Assembly: GCA_021792795.1 (NCBI GenBank)
Contig: JAJYUB010000001.1
Location: 62,001 to 126,000, forward strand
Reading direction: 5' to 3'
DNA from: Acidobacteriota bacterium
GTDB lineage: Bacteria > Acidobacteriota > Terriglobia > Terriglobales > Acidobacteriaceae
DNA: 64,000 nt
The notes beneath the pieces are model-generated. The model did no database searches and was not told the DNA's origin. It saw only the letters and a list, made by a program, of their open reading frames with translations. Positions 21,759 to 30,398 of the stretch are shown here, piece by piece (position 1 is the first letter of the stretch; every line of letters starts with the position of its first letter). Made by a program: the position numbers and the translations under genes.

Positions 21759-22021
21759 GTCATGTAGACCCCTCCTTGCATCGTACATAGCGAAAGGCTA
21801 TTGCGCCGGATGGACACTGGGTGGAATACTGACACGAGCCGGAACGTTCGGTCATATAATCCTGCTAACCACACAAATGCGGCATAGTCTGTTCAGTCAA
21901 AGCCATTCGTCACGATGTTTCCGTTGCATGTTCGGAACAGCGCGCGGGCGCGACACTGGCAGGCAAACGCGTGGCATAATTCTATAGTCCCAATGAAACA
22001 CTCGTTCGCGAGGAGTGATCG

Positions 22022-23320
22022 ATGAAGAAAAAGATTTTGTACGTCACGGTGCTGGCGCTGGCCAGCTCCGCTATGGGTGCCGCTCCCTTGATGATGCAGG
22101 CGCAAAGTGCAGGTTCGGGCACGATCACCATAAAAAATCCTGCGGAATATAACGCCTACAACGCTGCCATCAGTCAGCCGACGCCCCAGGGCAAGGAATC
22201 GGCGATCGAAGGATTTTTGCAGCAATATCCCGACAGCGTCGTCAAGCAGCAAGTGCTGGAAATCTTGATGGATACCTATATGCAGACCGGCAACGCCGCC
22301 AAGGCGCTGGATGCGGCGCACAAAGTGCTGCAGGTCGATCCGACGGACTTGCGCGCCCTGGTGACCAGCGCGTATGTTCTGCGCGCGGAAGCGGGACAAA
22401 AGACGAATTCCGCCGACGCGCTGCCGTTGCTGGATGAAGCGGCCAAAGACTCCCAGGCGGGTCTGAATGCTCCCGCGCCTTCCGGCGCGGACGCTGCAAA
22501 CTTCGACAAGATGAGGGCCCAGGTAACGTATATCTTCGACGGCGCGATTGCCAGTGACGATCTTGAGAAAAAGAACTACGCGGAGGCGATCAAGTATTTT
22601 CTGGCGGAGCTGAAAGCGATGCCGGAGCAACAGACGACTACCGGGCCGGGAATCGAAGATACGTATCAACTGGGTACGGCGTACGTCCAGCAACAGCCGC
22701 AGAACCTGGTCAATGCAGTCTGGTACCTGTCCCGCGCCGCCGCCTTTGCTCCCGAGCCATTCAAGGACGAGATCCAGAAGGCCGCCCAGTACTGGTACAA
22801 GAAATACCACGGCGGCATGGATGGGTTCGATCAAGTGCAGGCACAGGCCAAGGCTTCCTTGAATCCGCCCGCCGGATTTACCATTACGCCCGCGCCGCCG
22901 CCGCCGTCTCCGCAGGAACTGGCCCACAACGCCGTCACATCCACGCCTGACCTGAAAACCATGGCCCTGACGGACAAGGAATTCGTCCTTGCCAACGGGA
23001 CCACGGACGATGCCGGCAAGGTCTGGGACACGATGAAGGGTTTGACCACCAAGGTCCCTGGAAAGGTCATCTCGGCGACTCCGGATTCCGTAGAAGTGGC
23101 TGTCTCCGACGATGCCCAACAGTCGAACAAGGCGGACTTCACGATCAACATGAAGACCCCGTTGAAAACGCCGCCCGCCATCGGTTCTGTGGTGAACTTG
23201 ATTGCAACCTTCGACTCGTATACGCAGAATCCTCCGATGATTATCATGAAGGATGGCATAGCGCCGCCGACGGCAAAGCCGCGACCCACGCATCGCACCA
23301 CCCACCACAGCACGCACTAA
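22022..23320 (+). CDS. Secreted TPR-containing protein of unknown function
   Basis: 432 residues, starting at ATG 22022 after a strong GAGGAG site. A signal peptide (about 1-28, ending in MQAQ) predicts export. Residues 40-290 form TPR-like helix pairs, for example AIEGFLQQYPDSVVKQQVLEILMDTYMQ, NAAKALDAAHKVLQVDP and KKNYAEAIKYFLAELKA. A proline run then leads to a C-terminal all-beta region (about 345-415: GKVISATPDSVEVAVSDD and IGSVVNLIATFDSY), which looks like a small OB/SH3-type barrel. The tail is His/Thr-rich. This layout is common in acidobacterial periplasmic proteins; no enzymatic motif is seen. A strong terminator follows. Confidence 0.85.
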   Translation: MKKKILYVTVLALASSAMGAAPLMMQAQSAGSGTITIKNPAEYNAYNAAISQPTPQGKESAIEGFLQQYPDSVVKQQVLEILMDTYMQTGNAAKALDAAHKVLQVDPTDLRALVTSAYVLRAEAGQKTNSADALPLLDEAAKDSQAGLNAPAPSGADAANFDKMRAQVTYIFDGAIASDDLEKKNYAEAIKYFLAELKAMPEQQTTTGPGIEDTYQLGTAYVQQQPQNLVNAVWYLSRAAAFAPEPFKDEIQKAAQYWYKKYHGGMDGFDQVQAQAKASLNPPAGFTITPAPPPPSPQELAHNAVTSTPDLKTMALTDKEFVLANGTTDDAGKVWDTMKGLTTKVPGKVISATPDSVEVAVSDDAQQSNKADFTINMKTPLKTPPAIGSVVNLIATFDSYTQNPPMIIMKDGIAPPTAKPRPTHRTTHHSTH

Positions 23321-23337
23321 TGAGTTGCGACACAAGA

Positions 23338-23375
23338 AGGACTGGGCATCCCGATGGATGCCCAGTCCTTTTTTT
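23338..23375 (+). terminator. Rho-independent terminator after the TPR gene
   Basis: A perfect 14-bp stem, AGGACTGGGCATCC / GGATGCCCAGTCCT, with a CGAT loop, followed by six further Ts. It lies 17 nt after the TPR stop. The opposite gene ends at 23392. On the minus strand no matching T-run is present beyond the short A-side of the stem, so it mainly serves the plus-strand gene. Confidence 0.92.
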
Positions 23376-23391
23376 GGTGGCGATGCGGTCG

Positions 23392-24189
23392 TTATTCGCC
23401 CAGCATAAAATGGCGGATCGACTGAGCGCGTCCGGTGGCCGCATCGCACTCGATTAAAGCCGCGCACATCTTGGGATTCTTCCTGGCCGCATCGAATTTC
23501 GCCGGCATGCCGCGCAAAAATCGGTCGAGCACCTGCTCCACTTCGACCCCGATCACGCTGTCGTAAGGGCCGCTCATGCCCACGTCGGTTTGAAATGCGG
23601 TGCCGCGCGGCAACACGCGCGCGTCCGCCGTCGGCACATGCGTATGGGTCCCCAGCACGGCGGTCACGCGGCCGTCGAGATACCATCCCAGCGCGACTTT
23701 TTCCGACGTTGCCTCGGCGTGAAAATCCACCAGGATCACTTTGGCCGTCAACTTTTCAAGGACCGCATCGGCAGCGCGAAAGGGATCGTCGCTGGCGGAC
23801 ATAAAGACGCGGCCCTGCAGGTTGATGACGGCATAAGCCGTCCCATCCGCTAATTTCCCTTCGTAAACGCCATGGCCCGGTGTCCCCGGGGCATAATTCG
23901 CCGGCCGCAGCAGACGCCGCGGCCGCTCGTGGCTATCTGCGGGAACGGTGTGCATCCAGTCGATGATTTCGCGCTTGTCCCAGATGTGGTTGCCTGTGGT
24001 CAGCACATGCGCGCCCAGGGTGAATAGCTCCTCGGCAATGCTGGGCGTCACCCCAAACCCGCCTGCGGCGTTTTCCGCGTTGATCACCACCAGGTCGACC
24101 GCATGGGTCTCGATCAGATGGCCCAGATGTGCGTGGACAATCCTGCGTCCCGCGCCGCCAAAAATATCTCCGACAAAAAGTATCTTCAA
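23392..24189 (-). CDS. YmdB-type metallophosphoesterase (TIGR00282 family)
   Basis: Binuclear-metal phosphodiesterase of 265 residues; the B. subtilis relative hydrolyses cyclic nucleotides and affects biofilm and sporulation decisions. The best start is TTG at 24189 (LKILFVGDIFGGAGRR), with GGGAG 11 nt upstream. A longer in-frame ATG at 24351 would overlap the divergent Rrf2 gene and adds unconserved residues. Metal ligands are visible in GDIFG, INAENAAGG, TGNHIWD, DFHAEATSEK and GTHTHVPTADARVLPRGTA. It faces a divergent Rrf2 regulator 131 nt away. Confidence 0.93.
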   Translation of the reverse strand: MKILFVGDIFGGAGRRIVHAHLGHLIETHAVDLVVINAENAAGGFGVTPSIAEELFTLGAHVLTTGNHIWDKREIIDWMHTVPADSHERPRRLLRPANYAPGTPGHGVYEGKLADGTAYAVINLQGRVFMSASDDPFRAADAVLEKLTAKVILVDFHAEATSEKVALGWYLDGRVTAVLGTHTHVPTADARVLPRGTAFQTDVGMSGPYDSVIGVEVEQVLDRFLRGMPAKFDAARKNPKMCAALIECDAATGRAQSIRHFMLGE

Positions 24190-24320
24190 ATCAGGACAAA
24201 CTCCCGCGTAAAAGCTTGATGGTAGCACCTGCCGGTCCGTTCCAAGCCGGACAGACTGGCGAAGATTTGTCCGACGTCGGAATCGCGTCAGGATCGACGA
24301 ATTGTGATATTTTTGGGCAC

Positions 24321-24803
24321 ATGGCAGCCAATCTGCGGTTTTCGACGGCAATCGAAGCGCTGGCGTTGATGGCGACGGAGCCGGAGAAGTTCCACACGTC
24401 GCACGCCCTCGCGACCGCGCTCGCCACCAACCCCGTCGTCATTCGCCGCTTGCTCTCCGCGCTCAGCCACGCCGGTCTGGTCTCCAGCGTCAAGGGTCCT
24501 TCCGGCGGCACGCGCCTGGCAAAAAGTCCAAAGCAGATTACGCTGCGGGATATTTATCGCGCCCTCGATGCCGGAGAACTGCTCCACCAGACTGCGCACG
24601 ATTCCGCGGAAACCATGGACCTGAAAAAGACCATGCGCAGCGTGTTTCGCAAGGCGCAGAAATGCCTTGAAGAAGAATTGGATTCAACCACGCTGAATCA
24701 GTTATTGAAGAAGTCCGGCAAGAAGGCCGCCAAGCATGCCGCGGACTCCAGTACGGAACAGCCTGAGCCTGCAGCTTCCCCTGAGTTAGTGGACGCCCAC
24801 TAG
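24321..24803 (+). CDS. Rrf2 family transcriptional regulator
   Basis: Winged-helix regulator of 160 residues from ATG 24321. The N-terminal winged helix has [14 protein letters not shown], the recognition helix region [32 protein letters not shown] and LRDIYRAL, typical of Rrf2. Only one cysteine follows, near residue 114, so the three-Cys Fe-S site of IscR/NsrR is absent. This points to a cluster-free member such as the YwnA type. The tail is Ala/Glu/Pro-rich. Its last 18 nt overlap the convergent end of ispG. It is divergent from the YmdB gene, a plausible target. Confidence 0.88.
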   Translation: MAANLRFSTAIEALALMATEPEKFHTSHALATALATNPVVIRRLLSALSHAGLVSSVKGPSGGTRLAKSPKQITLRDIYRALDAGELLHQTAHDSAETMDLKKTMRSVFRKAQKCLEEELDSTTLNQLLKKSGKKAAKHAADSSTEQPEPAASPELVDAH

Positions 24804-26033
24804 GTCTTTGGACTTCGCCGCTCCGTAGCGGTTCACCACGTACTCATCCAGAATTTTCGTAAACTCCTGCACAATGCGATCGCCGCGCAGCGTCAGCAGC
24901 AGGCGACCATCCACATACACCGGGGCGACCGGCTCTTCAAACGTACCCGGCAGGGAAATGCCGATGTTGGCGTGCTTCGACTCTCCCGGTCCGTTCACCA
25001 CGCATCCCATCACAGCCAACTTCAACTCCTCGACGCCCGGATATTTCTGGCGCCAGATCGGCATCGACTCGCGCAGGTGGCTTTGAATCTGCTGCGCCAG
25101 TTCTTGAAAGAATGTGCTGGTCGTCCGTCCGCAGCCCGGGCACGCCGTTACTTGCGGAGTAAAGCTGCGAATGCCCAGCGATTGCAGGATCTGCTGCGCC
25201 GTCAAAACTTCTTCCGTGCGATCGCCATTCGGTTTCGGCGTCAAGCTGACGCGAATGGTGTCCCCAATGCCGGCCAGCAGCAGCGGCGTCAACCCCGCGG
25301 TCGAGGCAACAATGCCTTTCATTCCCATGCCCGCTTCGGTCAGTCCCAGGTGCAGCGCATAGTCGCAGCGACTGGCCAACATGCGATAGACATCGATCAG
25401 GTCGTGGACCCCGCTGACCTTGGCGCTCAGAATGATCTGGTCATGCCGCAGACCGTAGCGCTCCGCCATCTCCGCGGAATCCAGCGCGCTGCGCACCATG
25501 GCTTCCATGGTCACATCGCGCGCATCTTTTGGCTGGGCGGACTTTGCATTTTCATCCATCATGCGCGTCAACAGCGCCTGATCCAGCGATCCCCAATTGA
25601 CGCCGATGCGCACAGGCTTTTGGTTCTCCACGGCGCATTCAATCATGGTGCGAAAATTATCGTCATCCTTGCGTCCGATGGAGCAGTTTCCCGGATTGAT
25701 GCGATACTTGGCCAGCGCGCGCGCGCAGTCCGGATATTTCTTCAGCAGCAGATGTCCGTTGTAGTGGAAATCGCCAACGATCGGCACATGTACATCCTGC
25801 TGCGCCAGTTCCTCCACAATGGCGGCGACAGACTTGGCCGCTTCATCGTTGTTGACCGTGACCCGGACAATCTCTGAACCGGCGCGATGCAGCGCGGCCA
25901 CCTGCTTCACGGTGGAAGCAACATCGGCGGTATCGGTATTCGTCATCGACTGCACCACAACCGGTGCATCCGAACCGACCCGCACGTTGCCGATCGGGAC
26001 AGTAGGTGTCTTTCTGCGAATGGTTTCTGGCAT
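24786..26033 (-). CDS. ispG: 4-hydroxy-3-methylbut-2-en-1-yl diphosphate synthase
   Basis: Penultimate enzyme of the MEP isoprenoid pathway, a [4Fe-4S] protein converting MEcPP to HMBPP. 415 residues. The TIM-barrel part opens [29 protein letters not shown]. The Fe-S cysteines are visible in ACPGCGRT (about residue 305) and [18 protein letters not shown] (about residue 347). The single-insert bacterial architecture is intact. The 3' end overlaps the convergent Rrf2 gene by 18 nt. The start ATG at 26033 matches the family N-terminus. Confidence 0.97.
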   Translation of the reverse strand: MPETIRRKTPTVPIGNVRVGSDAPVVVQSMTNTDTADVASTVKQVAALHRAGSEIVRVTVNNDEAAKSVAAIVEELAQQDVHVPIVGDFHYNGHLLLKKYPDCARALAKYRINPGNCSIGRKDDDNFRTMIECAVENQKPVRIGVNWGSLDQALLTRMMDENAKSAQPKDARDVTMEAMVRSALDSAEMAERYGLRHDQIILSAKVSGVHDLIDVYRMLASRCDYALHLGLTEAGMGMKGIVASTAGLTPLLLAGIGDTIRVSLTPKPNGDRTEEVLTAQQILQSLGIRSFTPQVTACPGCGRTTSTFFQELAQQIQSHLRESMPIWRQKYPGVEELKLAVMGCVVNGPGESKHANIGISLPGTFEEPVAPVYVDGRLLLTLRGDRIVQEFTKILDEYVVNRYGAAKSKDLVGVH

Positions 26034-26289
26034 AAGCGTTCCGCCGCTATTTTATCATTTTGCAGAGGCGGCTTGGTTCGCCTCATTACCGAGTGGTTGT
26101 CACCAGAAAGGGCCCCGAGGTGCGTCCTTGTCTTGTCGAAAATGTCGACTTCGGCCCCACCCCGCCCCTCAAGCCGCGGATGCCGCGGATGCCGCCATTG
26201 CAGATAAGGCCGTTTCCTGTTAGGTTTACGAGGGTCAGGGTCATTCGGTACATACGCCCTCTAGAACACATGAAACGAGTGTGTCTGCA

Positions 26290-26850
26290 ATGAAGCCATC
26301 GCCAATGAAAAAGAATACGGCCTCAATGCCTCGCGTGATTGCCGGCAAGCCCGACGCCATCGCCGACCCAGGCCGGAAACAGCGGATTCAGAACTACGAG
26401 ACTGCGGTGCGTCTCATGCGGGAAGGCAAGTACGAGAAGGCCAAGGCCGCGCTGGAGGCATTGCTCTCCTCCGGCGCCGGCGACCTGGTGGACCGCGCCC
26501 GCGTTCACCTGGCCGCCTGTGAGCGCCAGATGAAAAAGAACGCCATCTCCTTCCACGGCCCAGAGGAGCAATACGACTATGCCATCTCGCTGCTGAATAC
26601 CGGCTACTACGAAGACGCTCGCGAACAATTCGAAGCCATCCTGAAAAAGCATCCGTCGGCCGATTATGCCCACTACGGCTTGTCCGTGATGCACTGCCTG
26701 ACAGGCCGTACAGAGGATTGCCTGGAGCAACTGGCCTTCGCCATCGAATTGAATCCGCAGAACCGCATTCAGGCCCGTCTGGACTCGGATTTTCAAGAAA
26801 TAACCGACGATCCCCGTTTTACTGAACTGCTGTATCCGGAAGTTCTTTAA
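26290..26850 (+). CDS. TPR-repeat protein of unknown function
   Basis: 186 residues from ATG 26290, with a weak ACGAG site about 10 nt upstream; GTG 26281 in the same frame is the alternative. No signal peptide or membrane helix is seen, so it is probably cytoplasmic. TPR-like units are NYETAVRLMREGKYEKAKAALEALLSSG, QYDYAISLLNTGYYEDAREQFEAILKKHPSADY and TEDCLEQLAFAIELNPQNR. The C-terminus (SDFQEITDDPRFTELLYPEVL) resembles the last helix of acidobacterial tetratricopeptide proteins. It precedes yvcK by 50 nt on the same strand. Confidence 0.82.
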   Translation: MKPSPMKKNTASMPRVIAGKPDAIADPGRKQRIQNYETAVRLMREGKYEKAKAALEALLSSGAGDLVDRARVHLAACERQMKKNAISFHGPEEQYDYAISLLNTGYYEDAREQFEAILKKHPSADYAHYGLSVMHCLTGRTEDCLEQLAFAIELNPQNRIQARLDSDFQEITDDPRFTELLYPEVL

Positions 26851-26900
26851 GCGTCTTTCCGGTCGCGGCCTGACACGTCCGCCCAATTGGCGTCTGGAGA

Positions 26901-28004
26901 ATGAGCAAGTTGACGAACATGCATCCAGCCGGTCCCCCTGAGTACCGTCTCTCCGACCTAAAACAACCGGCGCCTGCGGACGTGACAAAGGAAACCTTGC
27001 TGCGTGTGGCTGCCATCGGCGGCGGCACCGGTCTGTCCACTTTGCTGCGCGGGCTGAAGCGACATACGCAATCTCCTTTGCAAGCTGCTACGTCATCGGA
27101 CTTTCCTTCCGGGCCGCCCGCGGTCATCTCAGATCTTGCAGCCATTGTTACTGTCACCGATGATGGCGGTTCCAGCGGTCGGCTGCGCCGGGACATGAAT
27201 ATGTTGCCGCCCGGCGATCTGCGCAACTGCATGGTCGCGCTGTCGGAGGATGAGCATCTGCTGTCGCGGCTGTTTCAGTATCGGTTCGACAGCGGAGAAG
27301 GTCTGGAAGGTCACAGCTTCGGCAATCTTTTTCTGGCGGGATTGACCGCGGTGACCGGCGACTTTGCCCTCGCCGTCAAAACGTCGTCGCAAATTCTTGC
27401 CACCCGCGGACACCTGTATCCTGCGACAAATTCCAACGTCACCCTGGCCGCGCTGATGGACGATGGATCGACCGTCCTCGGCGAGACCCAAATTACCGCC
27501 AGCAAGCATCGCATCGTTCGGCTGATGTTGGAACCGGAGCGCGTGGCGGCGCTGCCGGAGGCGGTCGAGGCGATCCTGGGCGCGGACCTGATTACGCTCG
27601 GCCCCGGTTCCCTCTACACCAGTTTGATTACCAATCTTCTGGTCGAAGGCATCGCCGAGTCGCTGGTGGCCGCCCACGGACTGCGGGTTTTTATCTGCAA
27701 CCTGATGACGCAATCGAATGAAAGCCTGCACCTGACCGCTTCGCAGCACATTGAGCGTATTTACGAGCATAGCGGCGGCGCCATCTTCGACTATGCCTTG
27801 GTCAACGTTGCGCCCATTCCCGACGCGGCGCGACAGCGTTATGCGGCCGAGGGCGCGGAACAAATCGTTGCCGATATCGAGCGGATTGAGCGCCTGGGTG
27901 TGCGCTGCATTACCGGCAATTATCTTGGCGCGGAAAAAGTGTTGCGCCACGACTACGAACGCGTTGCCGATGTGCTGCTGGAACTTGGCCTGAAACATCG
28001 TTAG
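26901..28004 (+). CDS. yvcK: Gluconeogenesis factor YvcK (CofD-like family)
   Basis: UDP-sugar-binding protein of the YvcK/CofD-like family, needed in Firmicutes for growth on gluconeogenic carbon sources and for placing PBP1. 367 residues, starting at ATG after TGGAGA. A 35-residue variable N-terminus leads to the motif AAIGGGTGLSTLLRGLK (about 37-53), then VTVTDDGGSSGRLRRDMNMLPPGDLRNC and GHSFGNLFLAGLT. The rapZ and whiA genes that accompany yvcK in Gram-positives are not adjacent. A function in envelope or carbon control is inferred from family knowledge. Confidence 0.93.
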   Translation: MSKLTNMHPAGPPEYRLSDLKQPAPADVTKETLLRVAAIGGGTGLSTLLRGLKRHTQSPLQAATSSDFPSGPPAVISDLAAIVTVTDDGGSSGRLRRDMNMLPPGDLRNCMVALSEDEHLLSRLFQYRFDSGEGLEGHSFGNLFLAGLTAVTGDFALAVKTSSQILATRGHLYPATNSNVTLAALMDDGSTVLGETQITASKHRIVRLMLEPERVAALPEAVEAILGADLITLGPGSLYTSLITNLLVEGIAESLVAAHGLRVFICNLMTQSNESLHLTASQHIERIYEHSGGAIFDYALVNVAPIPDAARQRYAAEGAEQIVADIERIERLGVRCITGNYLGAEKVLRHDYERVADVLLELGLKHR

Positions 28005-28139
28005 AGCTTAAAGTTCACTCCCGACTTCCATCCCTGCCCATCCAAAAAATATTTTCAACTTTTCTCGCTTTTTTGCGTTCTCCCGTGGCCCGATCTGCGT
28101 ATATGCAGGTACAGAGAAGCCTGGGGAAGGACGAATCCA

Positions 28140-28715
28140 TTGCAATCCGCGAGCGCAAACTCATCCGTGGCATCGATCTCGCCGTCGAGAGATGGGTTTC
28201 GTGACTTGGTGGAGCGGCACCAGTCCCGCGTGTACAGCATTGCGTATCGCATTCTTGGCGATTGCGGCACGGCGGAAGAAGTGGCGCAGGATGTTTTCCT
28301 CGCGCTCTATCGCAACTTGGACCGACTGCAGTCGGAAGAGCACTTGTTGGCCTGGCTGCGGCGGGTCACGATGCACCGGGCAACCGATGCGTGCCGCCGT
28401 CGCGCCAGCCGGGTAGATTTTGCCGCCGCCGAGTTTTGCGAGGAGCGGACGCTTCTAAACGGCAACGGTCCTACGGTTTCACAGGGATGCTTCGAGTCGG
28501 CTTCTACGGCGACCAGCATTGAGCAGATGGTTGCAGCCCTTCCGCCGGCGCAGCGCGCGGTCCTGCTGCTGCGCTATCAGGAGGACCTGCCGCCAACGGA
28601 GATTTCCGCGCTGCTTTCGATGCCGCTGGGAACAGTCAAGAGCCATCTGCAACGCGCGCTGAAACTGCTGCGCGCCCAAGCGTCACGGCAACGAAAGGAG
28701 CTCATCCATGGTTGA
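28140..28715 (+). CDS. ECF-type RNA polymerase sigma factor
   Basis: Extracytoplasmic-function sigma factor, 191 residues. It starts at TTG 28140, with AAGGA 8 nt upstream. The sigma-2 region (about 20-85) has HQSRVYSIAYRILGDCGTAEEVAQDVFLALYRNL and the -10-recognition helix EEHLLAWLRRVTMHRATDACRRR. Sigma-4 (about 128-180) has LPPAQRAVLLLRYQEDLPPTEISALLSMPLGTVKSHLQRALKLLR. The following gene starts 8 nt before its stop and encodes a membrane protein that is the likely anti-sigma factor. Such operons usually regulate themselves. Confidence 0.95.
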   Translation: MQSASANSSVASISPSRDGFRDLVERHQSRVYSIAYRILGDCGTAEEVAQDVFLALYRNLDRLQSEEHLLAWLRRVTMHRATDACRRRASRVDFAAAEFCEERTLLNGNGPTVSQGCFESASTATSIEQMVAALPPAQRAVLLLRYQEDLPPTEISALLSMPLGTVKSHLQRALKLLRAQASRQRKELIHG

Positions 28716-29112
28716 GTTCGGTAGAGAGTTTCACGATGCGGAGAGCGATGGATTCGACCCGGAACTGGAACCGGGATTCGAGCGGGAGTTGCGGGCCGCC
28801 CTTCAGCCCCGCCCGGCGCCGGAAGGTTTTATGGGCCGCGTGCTTGCGAAGGTAGATGCATTGCCGGGCCATGGACCGGCCCCGTGGCCCATTCGGACAA
28901 TCCGAAATCCAGTGGCGCGTGGCGGCATCGCAGCGCTGCTGCTGATGGCTGTTGGCATCGGCGGCTACTTCGAGCACCAGAGAGAACGCCAGATTGCCGG
29001 CGAACAAGCACGCCAGCAGGTCCTGCTCGCGCTGAGGATCGCCAGTTCGACCTTGCAGGATGTCCGGAACAAAGTGGATGGCGACAACGTGGGCCGCGAA
29101 AACGCAAATTAA
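28708..29112 (+). CDS. Probable anti-sigma factor (single-pass membrane protein)
   Basis: 134 residues translationally coupled to the sigma gene by an 8-nt overlap. An acidic N-terminal cytoplasmic segment (1-60) is followed by one membrane helix (about 72-88, GGIAALLLMAVGIGGYF) and a periplasmic segment with a coiled-coil-like helix (QRERQIAGEQARQQVLLALRIASSTLQDV). There is no zinc-binding HxxxCxxC motif, so it is not a ZAS-type anti-sigma factor. Its role is inferred from position and topology. Confidence 0.75.
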   Translation: MVEFGREFHDAESDGFDPELEPGFERELRAALQPRPAPEGFMGRVLAKVDALPGHGPAPWPIRTIRNPVARGGIAALLLMAVGIGGYFEHQRERQIAGEQARQQVLLALRIASSTLQDVRNKVDGDNVGRENAN

Positions 29113-29123
29113 GGAGAAATATC

Positions 29124-29720
29124 ATGACTCGAATGAAACGATCTACTGCCGCATGTCGAACCGGATTGCTGCTTGCTTGCGGCCTGCTGCTTGCGCTTCC
29201 TGTCGTCGCTCAGGACATTCAACCCAATTTCCCTGTCGCGCTCGATAAAAAGCTGGCGGCGCGGGCATCCGATGTGAATGAAGTGACGATGAACAAAACC
29301 ATGCTCAAGTTCGCGGGCCTTTTTCTCCACTCGGATGAAAAAGACGATGCGGAGGCGCAACACCTGATTCAGAACCTGAATGCGATCTACGTGCGTAACT
29401 ACGAATTCTCCCAGCCTGGCCAGTACACAGCCGAGGACCTGAAAACTATCCGTCAACAATTTCTCGGCCCAGACTGGAATCCGATGGTGAAGGTGCGCTC
29501 CAGGAAAGGCGAGGGCGACACCGATATCTACGTCAAGATGGTCCATAACGAGATACAGGGAATGTTCGTTCTCGACGCCGAACCGAAGGAACTGAACATG
29601 GTCTACATCTCCGGTTCGATCCGCCCGGAAGACTTGAAGGAACTGGGCGGAAACTTCGGCATTCCCAACATCAATACCGGGAAGGGCGCGTCGAAGGGGT
29701 CGAGCGGAGGATCCAAATGA
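29124..29720 (+). CDS. DUF4252 domain exported protein
   Basis: 198 residues, starting at ATG 29124 after AAGGAG; a longer in-frame reading upstream overlaps the anti-sigma gene in another frame. A signal peptide (about 1-31, ending VVAQ) is clear. The DUF4252 fold covers about 45-175: NKTMLKFAGLFLHSDEKDDAEAQHLIQNLNAIYVRNYEF and DTDIYVKMVHNEIQGMFVLDAEPKELNMVYISG. A Gly/Ser/Lys-rich tail follows. Function is unknown; DUF4252 genes usually sit behind ECF sigma/anti-sigma pairs, as here. The next gene overlaps by 4 nt. Confidence 0.88.
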   Translation: MTRMKRSTAACRTGLLLACGLLLALPVVAQDIQPNFPVALDKKLAARASDVNEVTMNKTMLKFAGLFLHSDEKDDAEAQHLIQNLNAIYVRNYEFSQPGQYTAEDLKTIRQQFLGPDWNPMVKVRSRKGEGDTDIYVKMVHNEIQGMFVLDAEPKELNMVYISGSIRPEDLKELGGNFGIPNINTGKGASKGSSGGSK

Positions 29721-30223
29721 AGAAAGTCTTGTGTCTCATGGCGGCCTCGGTCTTGCTGGTTTCCACCGGATGTTCCGCCGCGGACCATGATTTCAATTCC
29801 GTCGTGTCCGCCGTGGAGCACAAGTACTCCGTCCATGCGCAGCGCATTCCCCTGATGGGCCTGGTCGGCATTTGCGCCAGCCTGAAAACGCACGGCGGTG
29901 TAAGGGGCCTGCGGGTCGCTGAGTTCGACAATGTGCGCGGCCTGGATGGAAAGGACCTGTATCCGTTGCTGCGGTCCAGGCTCGGCGACGAATGGCAGCC
30001 GTTTGTCATGGAAGTGAGCGGAGGACAAAATCATGACGGCGACCAGTCGGTGATCTTAGTGCGCCCCAACGGTTCGTCGATGGGCATGATGATCGCGGAT
30101 TACGACCACGGCGAACTTGACCTGGTGGGAATGGAAATGAACGGGGCAGCCTTGTCCAAGTGGCTGCATGATCCAGAAAGACAGCAGCATTCTTTCCATC
30201 CCGGCAATGCTTCCGGCGACTAA
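29717..30223 (+). CDS. Exported DUF4252-like paralogue, possible lipoprotein
   Basis: 168 residues starting in an ATGA overlap with the preceding DUF4252 gene. The N-terminus MKKVLCLMAASVLLVSTGCSA is a signal peptide with a cysteine after Ser-Thr-Gly, close to but not a perfect lipobox. The rest follows the DUF4252 layout: LRVAEFDNVRG, then LLRSRLGDEWQPFVMEVSGGQNHDGDQSVILVRPNG, then MMIADYDHGELDLVGMEMNG. It therefore looks like a diverged tandem duplicate. It ends the sigma operon, and a palindromic repeat begins about 22 nt later. Confidence 0.75.
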   Translation: MKKVLCLMAASVLLVSTGCSAADHDFNSVVSAVEHKYSVHAQRIPLMGLVGICASLKTHGGVRGLRVAEFDNVRGLDGKDLYPLLRSRLGDEWQPFVMEVSGGQNHDGDQSVILVRPNGSSMGMMIADYDHGELDLVGMEMNGAALSKWLHDPERQQHSFHPGNASGD

Positions 30224-30245
30224 CGCACTTTCACGCTAAGGTAGA

Positions 30246-30265
30246 CCCCGGACTTCAGTCCGGGG
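30246..30265. repeat. ACTGAAGT-type palindrome, copy 1
   Basis: CCCCGGAC-TTCA-GTCCGGGG, a perfect 8-bp stem after the sigma operon. On the minus strand the core reads GGACTGAAGTCC, as at 46746 and 50405. A second small palindrome, CGCC-TTCA-GGCG, follows at about 30286. No T-run follows, so it is probably a dispersed repeat that might also slow transcription. Confidence 0.7.
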
Positions 30266-30398
30266 GAGCAGAGGCAGCCGGAATACGCCTTCAGGCGCTG
30301 GGGTTTGAAGCTTTGAAGTTGTTCGGGCAAGCCGTCCAACACGCTCGCCCCACGGGCGGCGAAGTATGGAATGAGGATGGCGCGGTTGACGGTATTTC

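Noticed and set aside
21829-21860. CTGACA/TATAAT as a promoter for the TPR gene
   Set aside because: Both hexamers are good but the spacing is 20 nt, outside the usual 16-19, and the start codon is 160 nt further on.
21893-23686. 597-codon frame on the minus strand over the TPR gene
   Set aside because: It is antisense to a gene with a signal peptide, strong ribosome site and terminator; the translation is Arg/Gly-rich and shows no family motif.
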